Origin: Tenacibaculum sp. SZ-18
GTDB taxonomy: Bacteria > Bacteroidota > Bacteroidia > Flavobacteriales > Flavobacteriaceae
DNA: 64,000 nt
NCBI RefSeq assembly: GCF_002813915.1
Contig: NZ_CP019335.1
Location: 2,711,777 to 2,775,776 of the forward strand
Reading direction: 5' to 3'
A program made the position numbers and the translations under genes. A model generated the notes under the pieces. It had not been told where the DNA came from, did not search any database, and saw nothing but the letters and a program-made list of their open reading frames with translations. Below, one piece after another: positions 63,806 through 64,000 of the stretch (its first letter is position 1; each line of letters opens with the position of its first letter).

Positions 63806-63939
63806 CATACAACAATGTATAACCGCAATTACGGCGGATTCGACTAGGTCCGAATCCACTCGGAATTACAAACGTTAGTGCTTAACCGAAAAACAGTAAC
63901 TTTAAACCCGTAACTGACGGTTATACGATACCGTTGTGG
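63806..63939 (+). other. attC site of cassette C58
   Basis: R'' CATACAAC pairs with GTTGTATG at 63395. Type 1 palindrome, about 134 bp. Confidence 0.85.
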
Positions 63940-63957
63940 TGCATTAGAGAAATAAAA

Positions 63958-64000
63958 TGGCTCATAAGAAAAAAGGACATTTGACAACATCTCCAGAATG
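63958..64000 (+). CDS. Start of a gene cut by the right edge (cassette C59)
   Basis: ATG 25 bases after the cassette start GTTGTGGTGC at 63933. The visible part reads MAHKKKGHLTTSPE. Too short to assign. Confidence 0.4.

Noticed and set aside
1..64000. rRNA, tRNA or known riboswitch
   Set aside because: No cloverleaf or conserved rRNA stretch was noticed. The many hairpins are attC arms or N-cassette stems.

Overview
The window is AT-rich and almost every real gene is on the + strand. It reads as a Bacteroidota genome, probably a marine or environmental member of the Flavobacteriaceae. Pointers are the codon use, many short SPII lipoproteins with Cys a few residues after the hydrophobic stretch, weak ribosome binding sites, and families such as DUF6090-like, DUF6624-like and DUF4240-like proteins. 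The species cannot be named from the sequence alone.

From about 2867 to the right edge the window is one enormous integron-type gene-cassette array. I count about 59 gene-carrying cassettes (C1-C59 below) and 19 copies of one 600-bp cassette without a convincing gene (N1-N19). Each cassette starts at a G^TT crossover triplet, carries one or two small genes, all pointing the same way, and ends in an imperfect palindrome (attC). The end of each cassette (R'') is complementary to the first bases of the same cassette, as expected if each once existed as a closed circle. No integron integrase gene is visible, so the window is either the interior of a chromosomal integron or an integrase-less attC cluster.

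Layout. 1-2750: ordinary flank with a TPM-domain lipoprotein operon, a frameshifted RecA-like ATPase gene and a terminator. 2752-2866: a roughly 115-bp element also found at 31831 and 35762, each time directly left of a cassette. 2867-22175: dense array in which an N cassette returns after about every two gene cassettes. 22175-30150: gene cassettes without N copies, including a class D beta-lactamase, an S51 peptidase and a deleted IS3-family copy. 30150-35877: decayed zone (class III cyclase, GH18 protein, DoxX-like protein, DinB-like pseudogene, two copies of a gene fragment, degenerate attC sites). 35878-64000: dense array again, with an intact IS3-family element at 60114-61415 inside a cassette.

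Cargo is mostly small lipoproteins, secreted or membrane proteins and soluble proteins of unknown function. Recognisable exceptions include lipocalin-like, OmpA-like, SMI1/KNR4-like, DUF2199, LRR, MtlR-like, DUF6119/TIGR04141-like and XRE-regulator proteins. Two signals stand out as possibly undescribed. One is the 19-copy N cassette, which carries terminator-like hairpins and a minus-strand frame broken by stops. The other is an extended 12-nt pairing between the two ends of each cassette, with a constant C-A mismatch and covarying neighbours.
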